45,748 bases of DNA, taken from the NCBI GenBank assembly GCA_030849805.1, contig JASANZ010002103.1, positions 1 to 45,748 of the forward strand, in the 5' to 3' direction. Each line of letters opens with the position of its first letter. Position 1 is the first letter of the stretch. This document shows positions 28,625 to 38,370 of this stretch, piece after piece. The stretch is from Sergeia podlipaevii (taxonomy: Eukaryota > Euglenozoa > Kinetoplastea > Trypanosomatida > Trypanosomatidae). Position numbers and translations under genes: made by a program. The notes below the pieces were generated by a model, which was not told where the DNA came from, did no database searches, and saw nothing but the letters and a program-made list of their open reading frames with translations.

Positions 28625-29293
28625 ATAACCAGCGGTGTCAGTGGCTTTTATCATTTTCTTTCATCGTTTTAATATTACCACCATTTTTTTTAAAACGCAA
28701 ATGCGAGTCATAGATTTGCGCTTTAAAAGACCTGTGGGCATTATTTTATTTACATTTGTGTGCGTCTTCAAACGAACCTAAAGGATTTATTTTATACGTA
28801 CTCAATATCGTGTTGTTGCTTGAGGGTATCACGGTCAATCAAAACATTTTTTTGTTTTCGCTGCAGCAAAGCTTTCCTCCTAATAAAATAGTTGACTTTT
28901 ATTTATTGCTTCAGGTGAATCAAGTATTTTCTGGTGGAATTTTTTGAAACTTGTGTAGCAGTAAAGAAACTATACCGCTTTTATGTGTATGTCAAGGATT
29001 TTTTATTGTTTTCTAAAGTAAATATACTCCTTAATTGTGTTTGTTCAGTATGCACTTTCTTCAAAATGTTTTTTTAATTTATTTTGTTTACGTGAAGCGT
29101 AATTTAATTACTGTCATATTCTTTTTTTTTCTCCTTTCCCTTTTCTCTTAAACAAATAAAACATGTAAACAACAAATGAAATGTAGTTTAATTTTTTTTA
29201 AAGTCATTTGACTTTTTTTTTGATATAATTAGGTTGAATTTTGTTGGATCAAATAACGGCAAGCTTAAAAAAACACTTTCGGTTTTCAGAACG
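28625..29293. other. Spacer between DJ-1/PfpI gene and 357-aa gene
   Basis: T-rich spacer with no gene. A tract of T homopolymers (about 29188-29222) is followed by ATTAG (AG at 29231-29232), the probable acceptor for the next gene with a 61-nt leader. Confidence 0.6.
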
Positions 29294-30367
29294 ATGTCAT
29301 TCACCAAGAAGATTGTTTTCCAACAGGACATTTTGGAATGGATTCCAGCGCAGCGGAAGCCAATTCAGGTCCTGCGCAAAGAGCGCTATAAACTTGAGAA
29401 GGGCTTTGTAGCGTATTTTAAAGATTTTAGAGATATGATCCGCCGAACAGACAGTAAAATTGATGAGCTTGCTGAGAAGTCTGAGACACCTCCGTCAGAC
29501 AAGGCATCGAAAGCAATGGAACAGTATTATGAGTCCGAAGAACTCATCAAAAAGATGAAGTGGAAGCGTGTGACGTGGGACGATGACGCAGATTACACTA
29601 GTTTTTCAAAACGCATTCTCGATAACGATCACATGTTTAAACGGGCGTCTCCGTTTTCTTTTATGTCCATTCACGTCATGAAGGATCCTTCTACAAGTGA
29701 TTTAGTCAATTTTCCTACTGCAGAGAAGGTTGTTGAGGCAGGGTCACTGACAAACTGGGTACTTCAGGAGCGTGATCCAAAGCCTGTTGAACCTTACCCG
29801 ACTACTGTCACCTCTGAACGAAAAAGCGCCTTTACGGTAGATTGGTCTTCGGGAGAAGTGAAGATTTTAGATACCGCTTCTGCGCGAGAAATTTTGATTT
29901 TTTTGTCAACTGTTGCACATCGACTGCAGTCTGTGCAGGTGCGTATGGAGGAACAGCAGACGCGTCAGACCGAAAATGTGGAAAACGTGCGCGTGCGTGT
30001 CGGTGCGGTTGTTAAGTTTAATGAATTTGATACCAGTTTTTGGGACGATCCGAAGAGGAAAATGGACCGGAATTATGTGGACCCTGATGAGGTGGAGATG
30101 TTTTTAAAAGGGATGCTTAAATCGCCGCTTCTTTACCGTTGGTTTTTGAAAGGACAGCAGTTTCGCATTGTTCCTTCTGGTCGTCCGTACTACGTTGATA
30201 TGGAAAAAAATGAGTTGCAAATCCCCGCCAACTTTATCGAATACAATTGGCTCACTGCGCACCCTCGGTTTGAGAAAGCGGAAACCTTTGTCAACAGCTT
30301 TCGTCGCTTCTGGTGGTTTTGGTTTGCTTTCGGTATGGTTCTTATTGGCGATGTTGAAATCTTTTAA
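29294..30367 (+). CDS. Unrecognised 357-aa protein
   Basis: I do not recognise the family. The start at 29294 is the first ATG in frame after a splice acceptor at 29231-29232. The N-terminal 95 residues are basic and helical (many Lys/Arg, RKERYKLEK). Residues 200-240 have coiled-coil-like composition (EEQQTRQTENVENVRVRV). The C-terminus is unusual: RRFWWFWFAFGMVLIGDVEIF, a Trp/Phe-rich hydrophobic end of about 18 residues that could be a short tail anchor or a buried helix. The N-terminal MSFTKKIVFQQ could be a weak mitochondrial signal. Codon use is fairly AT-rich, like its neighbours near the strand switch. No catalytic motif was found. Confidence 0.75.
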   Translation: MSFTKKIVFQQDILEWIPAQRKPIQVLRKERYKLEKGFVAYFKDFRDMIRRTDSKIDELAEKSETPPSDKASKAMEQYYESEELIKKMKWKRVTWDDDADYTSFSKRILDNDHMFKRASPFSFMSIHVMKDPSTSDLVNFPTAEKVVEAGSLTNWVLQERDPKPVEPYPTTVTSERKSAFTVDWSSGEVKILDTASAREILIFLSTVAHRLQSVQVRMEEQQTRQTENVENVRVRVGAVVKFNEFDTSFWDDPKRKMDRNYVDPDEVEMFLKGMLKSPLLYRWFLKGQQFRIVPSGRPYYVDMEKNELQIPANFIEYNWLTAHPRFEKAETFVNSFRRFWWFWFAFGMVLIGDVEIF

Positions 30368-30939
30368 ATAGTGCTTCTTTATATATCAGGTAGTACGTAA
30401 GTCACTATCGGCAGTGATTAGAGTCAACATCAATACAACAACAACAACAAAAAAAATGAGGATGGAGAAGCTAGGAAAAAGTTAATTTAACGAATCCCTT
30501 ATTCACAAAATGCCGTTAGTAATAGCTGATATGTTTTATTTATTTATTTTGGCGTCGCAACTATTTGTTGAATGTATGCGACAGCGGTGCGCTATATAAA
30601 ATTTATATTGATTTTTTTGTTTATCGGGAGTCGACGGTATTTGGTTTGCAGGCCACTCTCTTCTTCCTGAAAATACCTGATTTTTCACGAACTGTATATC
30701 TTTTCTTTGCTTTCATTGTCCTTCGTGTTTTTCACTGTCATCAGTGTATTTTCCTCTCGCTCTCTTTTTAACGATAACAATTTTTTTTTTCTTTGATTGC
30801 GGCTCTTATACATATTTGTATTTTGGTACGTATATCACTTTTCAGAATAACACTTACATTATTATATACACGGGTTTTCAGGTCATCATCTCTTAAATTT
30901 TTTAGACAACAACTTTTCTTATATATTTTTGTTTATAGT
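30368..30939. other. Spacer before the EF-hand gene
   Basis: No gene seen. T-rich. Two possible acceptors precede the EF-hand gene: GGGTTTTCAG near 30880 and TTTATAG at 30937-30938, the latter only one nucleotide before the ATG. Confidence 0.5.
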
Positions 30940-31368
30940 ATGTCCCGCACAGAGTTGATGAGAGAGGCGTTCGAGCTTCTTCAAAAAGATGGAAAGATCC
31001 CAAAGGAGTCGATTCCGACAGCGCTTAGGGCAGCTGGCCTTAACCCCAGCGAGGAAAAGCTGAAGGAAATTATGGCTTCATCACGAGATATTGACATGCG
31101 CGAGTACAAGGATCTCGTCGCCAAGAGTGATGACAAAACTGACTCTGCTGATGCAGTGAAGGAGGCCTTCCGAGTCTTTGACAAGGATGGGAACGGTACC
31201 GTTTCCGTTGTTGAGTTTCGTCACATGATGACAACTATGGGGGAGAAGTACAGTGAGGATGATTTCCGTGATTTGATTCAAGGGTTTGACGACGGTGGTG
31301 TTATCCACTACGAAAAGTTTGTGGACAAGCTGCTAGCCCCCTTTACCGAGCACGGAAATCCAGTGTAA
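30940..31368 (+). CDS. Calmodulin / myosin-essential-light-chain-like EF-hand protein
   Basis: 142 aa, slightly shorter than calmodulin (about 149). Four EF-hand positions can be traced, but only the third has a canonical calcium loop, DKDGNGTVSVVE at residues 81-92. The first two lobes lack acidic loop residues (LLQKDGKIPKESI; SSRDIDMREY), and the fourth (GFDDGGVIHYEKF) is shortened. One functional loop, an LxxAGLNPSEEKL segment near 29-42 and the overall length fit essential light chains or other calmodulin-like adaptors that bind IQ motifs. A myosin partner is possible, but other IQ proteins are equally open. The start at 30940 is the first ATG with family-like sequence; the upstream open frame is hydrophobic UTR translation. 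Confidence 0.85.
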   Translation: MSRTELMREAFELLQKDGKIPKESIPTALRAAGLNPSEEKLKEIMASSRDIDMREYKDLVAKSDDKTDSADAVKEAFRVFDKDGNGTVSVVEFRHMMTTMGEKYSEDDFRDLIQGFDDGGVIHYEKFVDKLLAPFTEHGNPV

Positions 31369-31821
31369 TTTTTTTGATTTTTATTTACCTCTTGTGGTGC
31401 TAGTCTCTGCGATCTTGTTCTGAGACATTTTTATAGATGAATGTATTTAAATATACTCTGTAGTTTGTTTGTTTGACCGAGGGGAACTGGCTTATTTTGG
31501 ATGTTTATAGGGCGTCAAAAGTGCCACGCCTAAACAAACAAAAAGAAAATTTAACATAAAAGTTGTCTTACAATGTCCACACGAGCCCAAGAAGCATTGA
31601 TGTGGCGTTATTTCTGCTTATAAACTTGGCTGCTGTTTGATTTGGGATAGTTTCCTTACGATCATTTTGCAAGCAAATAGAGTGTTGTGCTTGAAAAGTG
31701 CTGATTTCATTTTTTGCGTTGCTCCTTATCTTCCATTAAAAATAGTTGTTTTGGGATTCATATAGAATTGTTGCTACAGACAAAAGTTTCTTTTTTCTCT
31801 GTGTGTGAGATTTGCTTTTTG
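31369..31821. other. Spacer before SOF1
   Basis: No gene seen. A pyrimidine-rich stretch (about 31702-31734) followed by AAAAATAG (AG at 31744-31745) is a plausible acceptor, giving a leader of about 76 nt. Confidence 0.5.
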
Positions 31822-33156
31822 ATGGTGAAAGTTAAGGCGATTAGTCGGTCGGAGTTGCAGTGGACACGAGACCGCGTGACAGAGGTGCCAAAGGCAAACC
31901 GAAATTATGATCCAAAGTTCAATCCTATGGCAAAACAAGTAGAATTTACTCGCGCTGTGCGTGCGGCGAAACTGGATCGAATGTTTGCGAAGCCTTTTGT
32001 CGCGGCGCTTTCTGGGCACCAGGACACCATTCAGTCGATTGCTGTCGACTACACTAGCCTTTCCACAGTAGTCAGTGGAGCTATTGACGGAGGCATGATT
32101 ATGTGGGATGTCATGACAAAAAAGCCAAAGGCCATGATTGACGCTCACCGGCACTCGATTGATGGCGTTACCATTGCTCCAGATGGTGTGGCGTGCTTCA
32201 GTGCGTCTCGAGACAAGACAGTGAAGATGTGGGACATGGACGTGGATGATGATAGTGAAAGAATCGAGCCTTTAGCGGAATACCTAGGCGATTTCCCTTT
32301 TTCATCTATTGACCATCACTACCACAAGTCACTCTTCTGCACGTCTTCCGATGTGGTGAGCATTTGGGATGTCAACCGCACACAGCCCCTTCAGAAGTTT
32401 TCTTGGGGTGATGACACCGTATCCTGCGCTCGTTTTAATAAGATTGAAACCAATTTAGTGGCTTGCTGCATGGCGGATCGTGGTGTTTTTATTTATGATA
32501 CCCGCAGTCAGGGGGCACACAGCAAGATTGTGATGGAGATGTGCTCTACCGCGCTCTCATGGAGCCCAATGGACCCCAACGTGTTTGCTACAGGTAGTGA
32601 TGATCGCAATTGCTACCTGTACGACATCCGTGTTCCCGGAAGGCTGCGTAATGTGTTTCAAGGCCATATTCACCCTGTCACCGCAATTGATTTTGCTCCT
32701 ACTGGCACAATGTTTGCGGCCGGTTCGCAGGATTGTACCCTCCGCATTTGGGATATCAACCAGACCACCAAGTCCGACTCGCTTGAGATGTTTCATACGA
32801 AACGTATGGCTAAGGTGTTCGCGGTGAAGTGGTCTCCCGATAACAACTACATTTACAGTGGCAGCGAGGATGCTATATTGCGTGTGTGGAAATCAGATGC
32901 GAGCAAGCCGATTCGCCCATTGCGCGGCCCGGAGAAGCACAGCTTCAACTACATGCGCGCTTTGAAGGACAAGTACGCCAACTTTGTTGAGGTGAAGCGC
33001 ATCAGCAAGCAGCGCAACGCGCCAAAGATTATTCTACGTACAAACAAGCGTATCAAGAAGGGCGAGAAGCGTGAACTTGTTAAGGAGATGTCTCGCAGAA
33101 AGGTGGATACGGTGAAGCCTCTTGCGAAGCGCAAGACATACGATTACGTGGAGTAA
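31822..33156 (+). CDS. SOF1: SOF1/DCAF13, small-subunit processome WD40 protein
   Basis: 444 aa, the usual length. Sof1 is a U3 snoRNP/SSU-processome component needed for 18S rRNA maturation in the nucleolus. About seven WD40 blades span residues 60-355, for example SGHQDTIQSIAVD, SASRDKTVKMWDMD, TGSDDRNCYLYDIR, GSQDCTLRIWDIN and GSEDAILRVWKSD. The N-terminus has the family RDRVTEVPKANRNYDPKFNP segment. The C-terminal Sof1 domain is present: FNYMRALKDKYANFVEVKRI, then a basic tail with KRIKKGEKRELVKEMSRRK and a final KTYDYVE. The start at 31822 follows an AG at 31744-31745. Nothing unusual was seen. Confidence 0.95.
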   Translation: MVKVKAISRSELQWTRDRVTEVPKANRNYDPKFNPMAKQVEFTRAVRAAKLDRMFAKPFVAALSGHQDTIQSIAVDYTSLSTVVSGAIDGGMIMWDVMTKKPKAMIDAHRHSIDGVTIAPDGVACFSASRDKTVKMWDMDVDDDSERIEPLAEYLGDFPFSSIDHHYHKSLFCTSSDVVSIWDVNRTQPLQKFSWGDDTVSCARFNKIETNLVACCMADRGVFIYDTRSQGAHSKIVMEMCSTALSWSPMDPNVFATGSDDRNCYLYDIRVPGRLRNVFQGHIHPVTAIDFAPTGTMFAAGSQDCTLRIWDINQTTKSDSLEMFHTKRMAKVFAVKWSPDNNYIYSGSEDAILRVWKSDASKPIRPLRGPEKHSFNYMRALKDKYANFVEVKRISKQRNAPKIILRTNKRIKKGEKRELVKEMSRRKVDTVKPLAKRKTYDYVE

Positions 33157-33766
33157 CAGTTTATAGTAGCTTGAATCTAAAAATAAAATAAGAGCATTTT
33201 TTTTATATTTCTGCTTTTTTTCTTTTGCAGTTTTCTGGGCTGTCTCGCTTTTATTGCTGGTATTCATCTGATGGGATTGGATATTTATATCACTCTTTTT
33301 TCACTCAGCTCTTTTTTGCTTTGCCCAGTTTGCAGGCAATAATAATTAAATATAGACACGTTTAATGATCTCTCAGCGTTTAGTGGTGATGGTGCATACA
33401 CGATACCAAGGAAATGATTAAAAATAAATAAAAAATGAGAGTAACGTGTTCATGTGAGGAAAGGAATGCGATGATCGCTATAAATGAACGTAGCTAGCCT
33501 GTTCGATGCGTTGGAAACGTGAGAATGGAAAAGGGGTGATTGCTGTCTTTGAAAATAAAAATACATACTTTCACTAACCTGCAATGATTTGCTTGGTTTT
33601 CTTCCTTTTTTTTTGCTGCTGCTAGGAAAAAGTGATATATATTTATATATTTACTTTTCATTTACTGATTTGTTCATACCTAGAGTGTGAAACTTTTTGT
33701 TAGACTTATTTACGCCACAATAGGAAGGAGAATTTTGTTTATTCGCAGAACACAATAGAGAGTCCA
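33157..33766. other. Spacer before the NME7-like gene
   Basis: No gene seen. TTTTGTTTATTCGCAG (AG at 33747-33748) is the nearest well-formed acceptor, 18 nt before the ATG. Another candidate is ACCTAG near 33680. Confidence 0.5.
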
Positions 33767-34771
33767 ATGGCGACCGCAACCCGTTTTAGCTATGTTGTGG
33801 ACTACTTAGATCCACAAGCGAACATGACGAGAAGCTATCAGTTTTTGTTCTTTCCTGAGGATAACTCCATAGAGATGTATGACTTGAAAACAAAGCGCAT
33901 TTTCTTGAAGCGGTGCGTTTTTTCGATCACCCAAAAGGAAATTTTTGTTGGTGCGACCATTAACGTCTTTTCCAGATCGCTGAATGTGACGGATTACGGC
34001 GACGAGTTCACCCGCAAGCATTTCTCCACAAACACTGGTGAGTTCATGATGACTATTTCAGAGAACGGCATGATGCAAGCTGGCAGCATTATAGAATCCC
34101 TCACCTCTAAGGATCTTCGGATCGCCAATCTACGCATGGCAGATATCCCCAGCGATGTTGCCACTCGCAACGGCATCAGCACGAGATGCATTCTCATTGT
34201 CGCTAACGGCTCCAACGCGGAGCTGGCAGCGCAGGAGGTGTGCGCTAAGTTCCCAGGCGCTGTGACGCTCATCTCCGACGCAAACGACGTGCACCGTCTG
34301 ACGGATGTGTCTCTGGGTCCTAGCAAGACCACTGCCGTGATGCGCAATTGTGCCGTGTGCGTCATCAAGCCCCATGCCATCACGAGCGGCTTCGAAGGTG
34401 CCATTATTCAGCGTCTGTTTGATGAAGGCTTCCACGTTAGCGCCATGGGTATGTATACTATGTCTGTCGCAGATGCAGAAGACTTTTTAGAGGTGTACAA
34501 CGGTGTGGTGCCCGAGTACAAGAAGCTTGTGGAGCAGATGTCGAATGGGCCCTGTATCGCAATGGAGGTGTGTGCGGAAAACGCTGTTCAGGCACTCCGC
34601 GTTGTGTGCGGACCGCACGACCCCGAGGTGTGTCATGTGCTGTTTCCTCACACAATCCGTTCTAAGATGGGCGTGGATCGTGCCAGGAACGGCGTTCATT
34701 GCACGGACTTGGAGGAGGATGGCCCCCTCGAGTCTGAGTTTTTCTTCTCACTCATGCAAAACAAGCAGTAG
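33767..34771 (+). CDS. NME7: DM10-domain nucleoside diphosphate kinase, NME7-like
   Basis: 334 aa; human NME7 is 376. A DM10 domain occupies residues 1-92 (YQFLFFPEDNSIEMYDLKTKRIFLKR). A C-terminal NDK domain at 195-330 includes the CVIKPHAI strand, GPCIAMEV, and NGVHCTDLEEDG, with His311 as the predicted phosphohistidine. Between them, where human NME7 has a first NDK domain of about 140 residues, only about 95 residues are found, without the catalytic His motif, so this copy looks degenerate. NME7 is a ciliary/flagellar axoneme protein, found at the inner doublet microtubule and in the gamma-tubulin complex of animals. A flagellar role is expected here. GC-rich codon use contrasts with the AT-rich spacer. 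Confidence 0.92.
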   Translation: MATATRFSYVVDYLDPQANMTRSYQFLFFPEDNSIEMYDLKTKRIFLKRCVFSITQKEIFVGATINVFSRSLNVTDYGDEFTRKHFSTNTGEFMMTISENGMMQAGSIIESLTSKDLRIANLRMADIPSDVATRNGISTRCILIVANGSNAELAAQEVCAKFPGAVTLISDANDVHRLTDVSLGPSKTTAVMRNCAVCVIKPHAITSGFEGAIIQRLFDEGFHVSAMGMYTMSVADAEDFLEVYNGVVPEYKKLVEQMSNGPCIAMEVCAENAVQALRVVCGPHDPEVCHVLFPHTIRSKMGVDRARNGVHCTDLEEDGPLESEFFFSLMQNKQ

Positions 34772-35427
34772 AAGCGGGTACTGAGACGTGCTTTTTTTTT
34801 TTTTTCTCTTCTTCTTACCCAATTCTTCTGTAGTTTTTGAGCTCTCTGTTCCTGCGTGTGAGCATGGCTGATTATTGTATATGTATTATGCTATAGTTGT
34901 TATCATTTATATGGGACACGTATGTGTATGCGTGCGTGTGTGTGTCTGTGTGTGTGATTTTCAAAGGGATGTTTGACTCTACACAGATGCGGCCCTATGC
35001 AATGTAAAGAGAAAGTAAAGTGGTGGTCCGCAAGATTTTTTTGTTTTGTTTTTCTTTGATGCAAAAGCACACATACACCATATTACAAACAGACGATGAA
35101 AGAAGAAGGCTACTGAGATGAAGAATATTAGAACAAAACTGGTGTGTAGGTTTCTTTTGATTTACTTGAAGAATACTGATTCCCTGCACAAATTGTCATT
35201 CTGTTTCTTTTTTTTTTTTACTTGTGTGCTAAAACCAAAATGCTAACTTCCTATTTTGTTTTTTATTCATCAAATTGTCTTCTTTTTTTTTAAAAAAAAA
35301 ACTTATATTCTGGAAACACTCTTGCACACACGCAGTATTTTCCAAACGAAGTAGAAAAATATAGTCGTTGTACTTTGAGCTACATATATTTATATTATTG
35401 TTGTTACTCAGCTTTCTTATCATCAGG
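34772..35427. other. Spacer before CCT7
   Basis: No gene seen. GT repeats near 34919-34957 and several T homopolymers. Acceptors for CCT7 are ACTCAG (AG at 35410-35411) or ATCAG (35425-35426), the latter only one nucleotide before the ATG. Confidence 0.5.
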
Positions 35428-37140
35428 ATGATCCAGCCTCAACTGATTCTTCTCCGTGAGGGCACAGACACCTCCCAGGGTAAGCCCCAGCTGATCAGCA
35501 ATATCAACGCTTGCACGAACATTGTTGACACCGTCAAGACAACGCTCGGCCCATGCGGCATGGATAAACTCATCCACAACGGCCGCGAGGCCCAGATCTC
35601 CAATGATGGCGCCACCATCATGAACCTGCTCGAGATTGTGCACCCTGCTGCACGCTGCCTGGTTGACATTGCTCGTGCACAGGATCACGAGGTCGGTGAC
35701 GGCACCACTTCTGTTGTGGTCCTTGCTGGTGAGCTTCTGAAGGAGTCGAAGCAGTGCGTTGAGGATGGCATCGCACCGCAGGTGATCATTAAGGCATACC
35801 GCAACGCTCTCGCCGTGGCCATGAAGACCCTAGACAACATCTGCGTCCCCTTCACTGCGGACAATGGCTCCAACATGGAGAATCTTATTCGTTGCGCTGA
35901 GACCGCGCTCAACTCCAAGCTTATCAACACGGAGCGCCGCTTCTTCGCCGAGATGGCCGTCAAGGCCGTCACCACTCTCGACTGTGACATGAACCTTGAT
36001 CTGATTGGCATCAAGAAGGTGACTGGCGGGAGCATGAAGGAGAGTGTTCTGGTGGATGGTGTAGCTTTCAAGAAGACCTTCTCGTACGCCGGTGCTGAGC
36101 AGCAGTGCAAGGCATTTGACAATCCCAAGGTGCTCCTTCTGAATGTGGAGCTGGAGCACAAGGCGGAGAAGGATAATGCCGAGGTGCGTATCAAGGGCCC
36201 CGAGCAGTACCGCTCTATAGTTGACGCCGAGTGGGAGATTATTCGTGACAAGCTCCGTAAGTGCGCCGCGACTGGTGCGCAAGTGGTTCTCTCTCGACTT
36301 CCTATTGGCGATATAGCAACCCAGGAGTTTGCCAACCTGGGTATCTTCTGCGCTGGCCGCGTCGCTAACGACGACATGACCCGCGTCGCGCTGGCCACTG
36401 GCGGTACCGTGCAGTCTACTCTCAACAACATCCCTGCCGATGCTCTAGGTACGTGCGGGAAGTTTGCCGAGTGCCAGGTTGGTGAGGAGCGATACAACTT
36501 CTTTACCGGTTGCAAGACCTCCAAGACGTGCACCATCATCCTTCGCGGTGGTGCCAAGCAGTTCATTGAGGAGGCTGACCGCTCCCTCCATGACGCTATC
36601 TGCATCGTCAAGCGTGCCATCAAGACTGCCTCCGTTGTCGGTGGTGGTGGTGCGGTGGAGATGGAGTTGAGCAAGGTCCTGCGTGAGTACTCGCGCACCA
36701 TCCGCGGCAAGGAGCAGATGGTTATTGGCGGCTTTGCACGTGCTCTTGAGGTCATCCCGCGCCAGCTCGCCGAGAACGCCGGCCACGATAGCACTGACAC
36801 CCTCAACAAGCTGCGCCAAAAGCATTACGTCAGCAACGACGAAACCGGCCGCTGGTACGGCGTTGATATTGTCAACGGCGGTGTTTGCGATACCTTTGCG
36901 AACTACGTGTGGGAGCCGACGGCTGTCAAGCGTAATGCGCTGCAGAGCGCCTGCGAGGCCGCGTGCTTGATTCTTTCTATTGATGAGACCGTCACCAACT
37001 CCGAGTCTGAAGCTGGAAAGAAGATGGCAGCTGGCGGTCGCGGAGGAGCCGGCAACATGGCCATGAGCAAGGCCGGTATGGGCGGTATGTTCGCTGGTGC
37101 CCCTGGCGTGGCCCGCTACAAGGGCGGTCGCGGCAAGTAA
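35428..37140 (+). CDS. CCT7: T-complex protein 1 subunit eta (CCT7)
   Basis: 570 aa. Subunit of the cytosolic TRiC/CCT chaperonin that folds actin, tubulin and other proteins. The N-terminus [22 protein letters not shown] is the eta-subunit signature. Chaperonin ATPase motifs are present: LGPCGMDK at 40-47 (Cys where many have Arg or Lys), ISNDGATI at 57-64 and GDGTTSV at 90-96. An apical-domain region follows, then GGGAVEME, and the C-terminal tail is Gly-rich ([10 protein letters not shown]...RYKGGRGK). The start at 35428 is the first family-consistent ATG, preceded by close AG acceptors. Codons are strongly GC-ending, as expected for high expression, and this also opens long antisense shadow frames. 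Confidence 0.97.
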   Translation: MIQPQLILLREGTDTSQGKPQLISNINACTNIVDTVKTTLGPCGMDKLIHNGREAQISNDGATIMNLLEIVHPAARCLVDIARAQDHEVGDGTTSVVVLAGELLKESKQCVEDGIAPQVIIKAYRNALAVAMKTLDNICVPFTADNGSNMENLIRCAETALNSKLINTERRFFAEMAVKAVTTLDCDMNLDLIGIKKVTGGSMKESVLVDGVAFKKTFSYAGAEQQCKAFDNPKVLLLNVELEHKAEKDNAEVRIKGPEQYRSIVDAEWEIIRDKLRKCAATGAQVVLSRLPIGDIATQEFANLGIFCAGRVANDDMTRVALATGGTVQSTLNNIPADALGTCGKFAECQVGEERYNFFTGCKTSKTCTIILRGGAKQFIEEADRSLHDAICIVKRAIKTASVVGGGGAVEMELSKVLREYSRTIRGKEQMVIGGFARALEVIPRQLAENAGHDSTDTLNKLRQKHYVSNDETGRWYGVDIVNGGVCDTFANYVWEPTAVKRNALQSACEAACLILSIDETVTNSESEAGKKMAAGGRGGAGNMAMSKAGMGGMFAGAPGVARYKGGRGK

Positions 37141-38370
37141 TGTGCTAGCAATGCGCACGCATACACAAACACACACACTAAATTATGCTGGGCATTGTCT
37201 TGGTGTGCTGTGATGCAGCTTGAGTACACAGGCCATCACTTCAATGGTCAGTTACTCTGAGATGCTTGAGGAGCTTGTACAGACGCTAAGGGGGGATAGA
37301 GTGTGGCTAGCGTTGCACGTTTTTTTTTTTGAGACCGTACTAGGCTTTCCACGACCTGCAGTCACTTATAAAGAAAAATGCACGACATCCCTTTCCCTTG
37401 CTCTGACTCAATGATGTTTATTTTATTATTGTTATTTTTCGTTACTACTAGTTTATTATTGTTATTTATAATTTTTTTTTACATATATGTTCTGCAGGAG
37501 GGACTTGAGTGCGATTGCTGTCATCACAGTCGTTGGCCACAAATATGGCTTCGTAGTGCGTGCAGAACATTAGAGACCCTTTTGGTTGGTCACCTGGTAC
37601 CCAACTTCGGTAATTGCCTCTTGACGTATACCCCCCTGACTCCAGATATAGATAGGCGCGTACACACCCACATGCACACACAAACCCTAACACGCCCCCC
37701 ACACGAAAGAAAAAGAAGAAAAAAAATCTAAAAAGAAAAGCGGAGGGGGTATTGTGACTGTGATGGGTGCACTGAGTGTGAGGGAGTTGAAGGGGGAGGG
37801 CGGAGTGCTCCTATGAATGGCGTTTTGTACCCATTGCATAAAACACAAGAGCTGGTACATGGAAAAGGGAGAAACACGTAAGAGACCCCAGATGATGATG
37901 GTGATGAAGATTTGATATGGGTTGAAGGGGGGTGGGTGAGGTAAAAAAAAAAAAGAAAGGTTTTACTAATAAACAAGAGTGATTAATGAATGAAAGGGCC
38001 GCACTTTCTATACTGTTCCTCGTTGTTCAAAGATCGTAAATCCAATCGAAGGAGAAGAAAATGGGATATTTTCTAAAAAGAAAAGAAAATGGCACGCTTG
38101 TATTGCGCCTTTTTTTTTCTTTATCAAGGATGGTCAGAGTGCTGCTTTTTCTTGTCGTCAAACTTGCGGTCACTACCTCTCATTGTGGTTGAGAATATGC
38201 ATGTATATGTACGTTTTTTTTTCTTCTATTTAACATTTATTTACTTATTATGCCTTTTTTGTTTTGTCTTTCAGGAAGGAATAGTGTAGAGGAAAATTCC
38301 AGGTCTTAGCATCTATACATACTGCCACACACACACACACACACATCCTATCTTAGTAGTGCCTTAAGTC
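37141..38370. other. Long spacer before mitochondrial uS17 gene, with an unused-looking acceptor
   Basis: About 1.2 kb with no convincing gene. A well-formed pyrimidine tract followed by TTCTGCAG (AG near 37497-37498) is not followed by a usable open frame. The acceptor for the uS17m gene is TGTCTTTCAG at 38273-38274, with a 96-nt leader. Runs of CA near 38330-38345. Confidence 0.55.
38235..38274 (+). promoter_or_regulatory. Spliced-leader acceptor of the uS17m gene
   Basis: T-rich tract (TGCCTTTTTTGTTTTGTCTTTCAG) ending in the AG at 38273-38274, 96 nt before the ATG. The upstream portion is interrupted by only a few purines. Confidence 0.6.

Noticed and set aside
35685..36809. 374-codon open frame on the minus strand across CCT7
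   Set aside because: Shadow frame caused by the GC-ending codons of CCT7; no motif, and opposite to the direction of the array.
37501..38370. Small plus-strand open frames in the spacer before uS17m
   Set aside because: Short, low complexity and without family resemblance; the acceptor at 37497-37498 is followed only by a three-codon frame.
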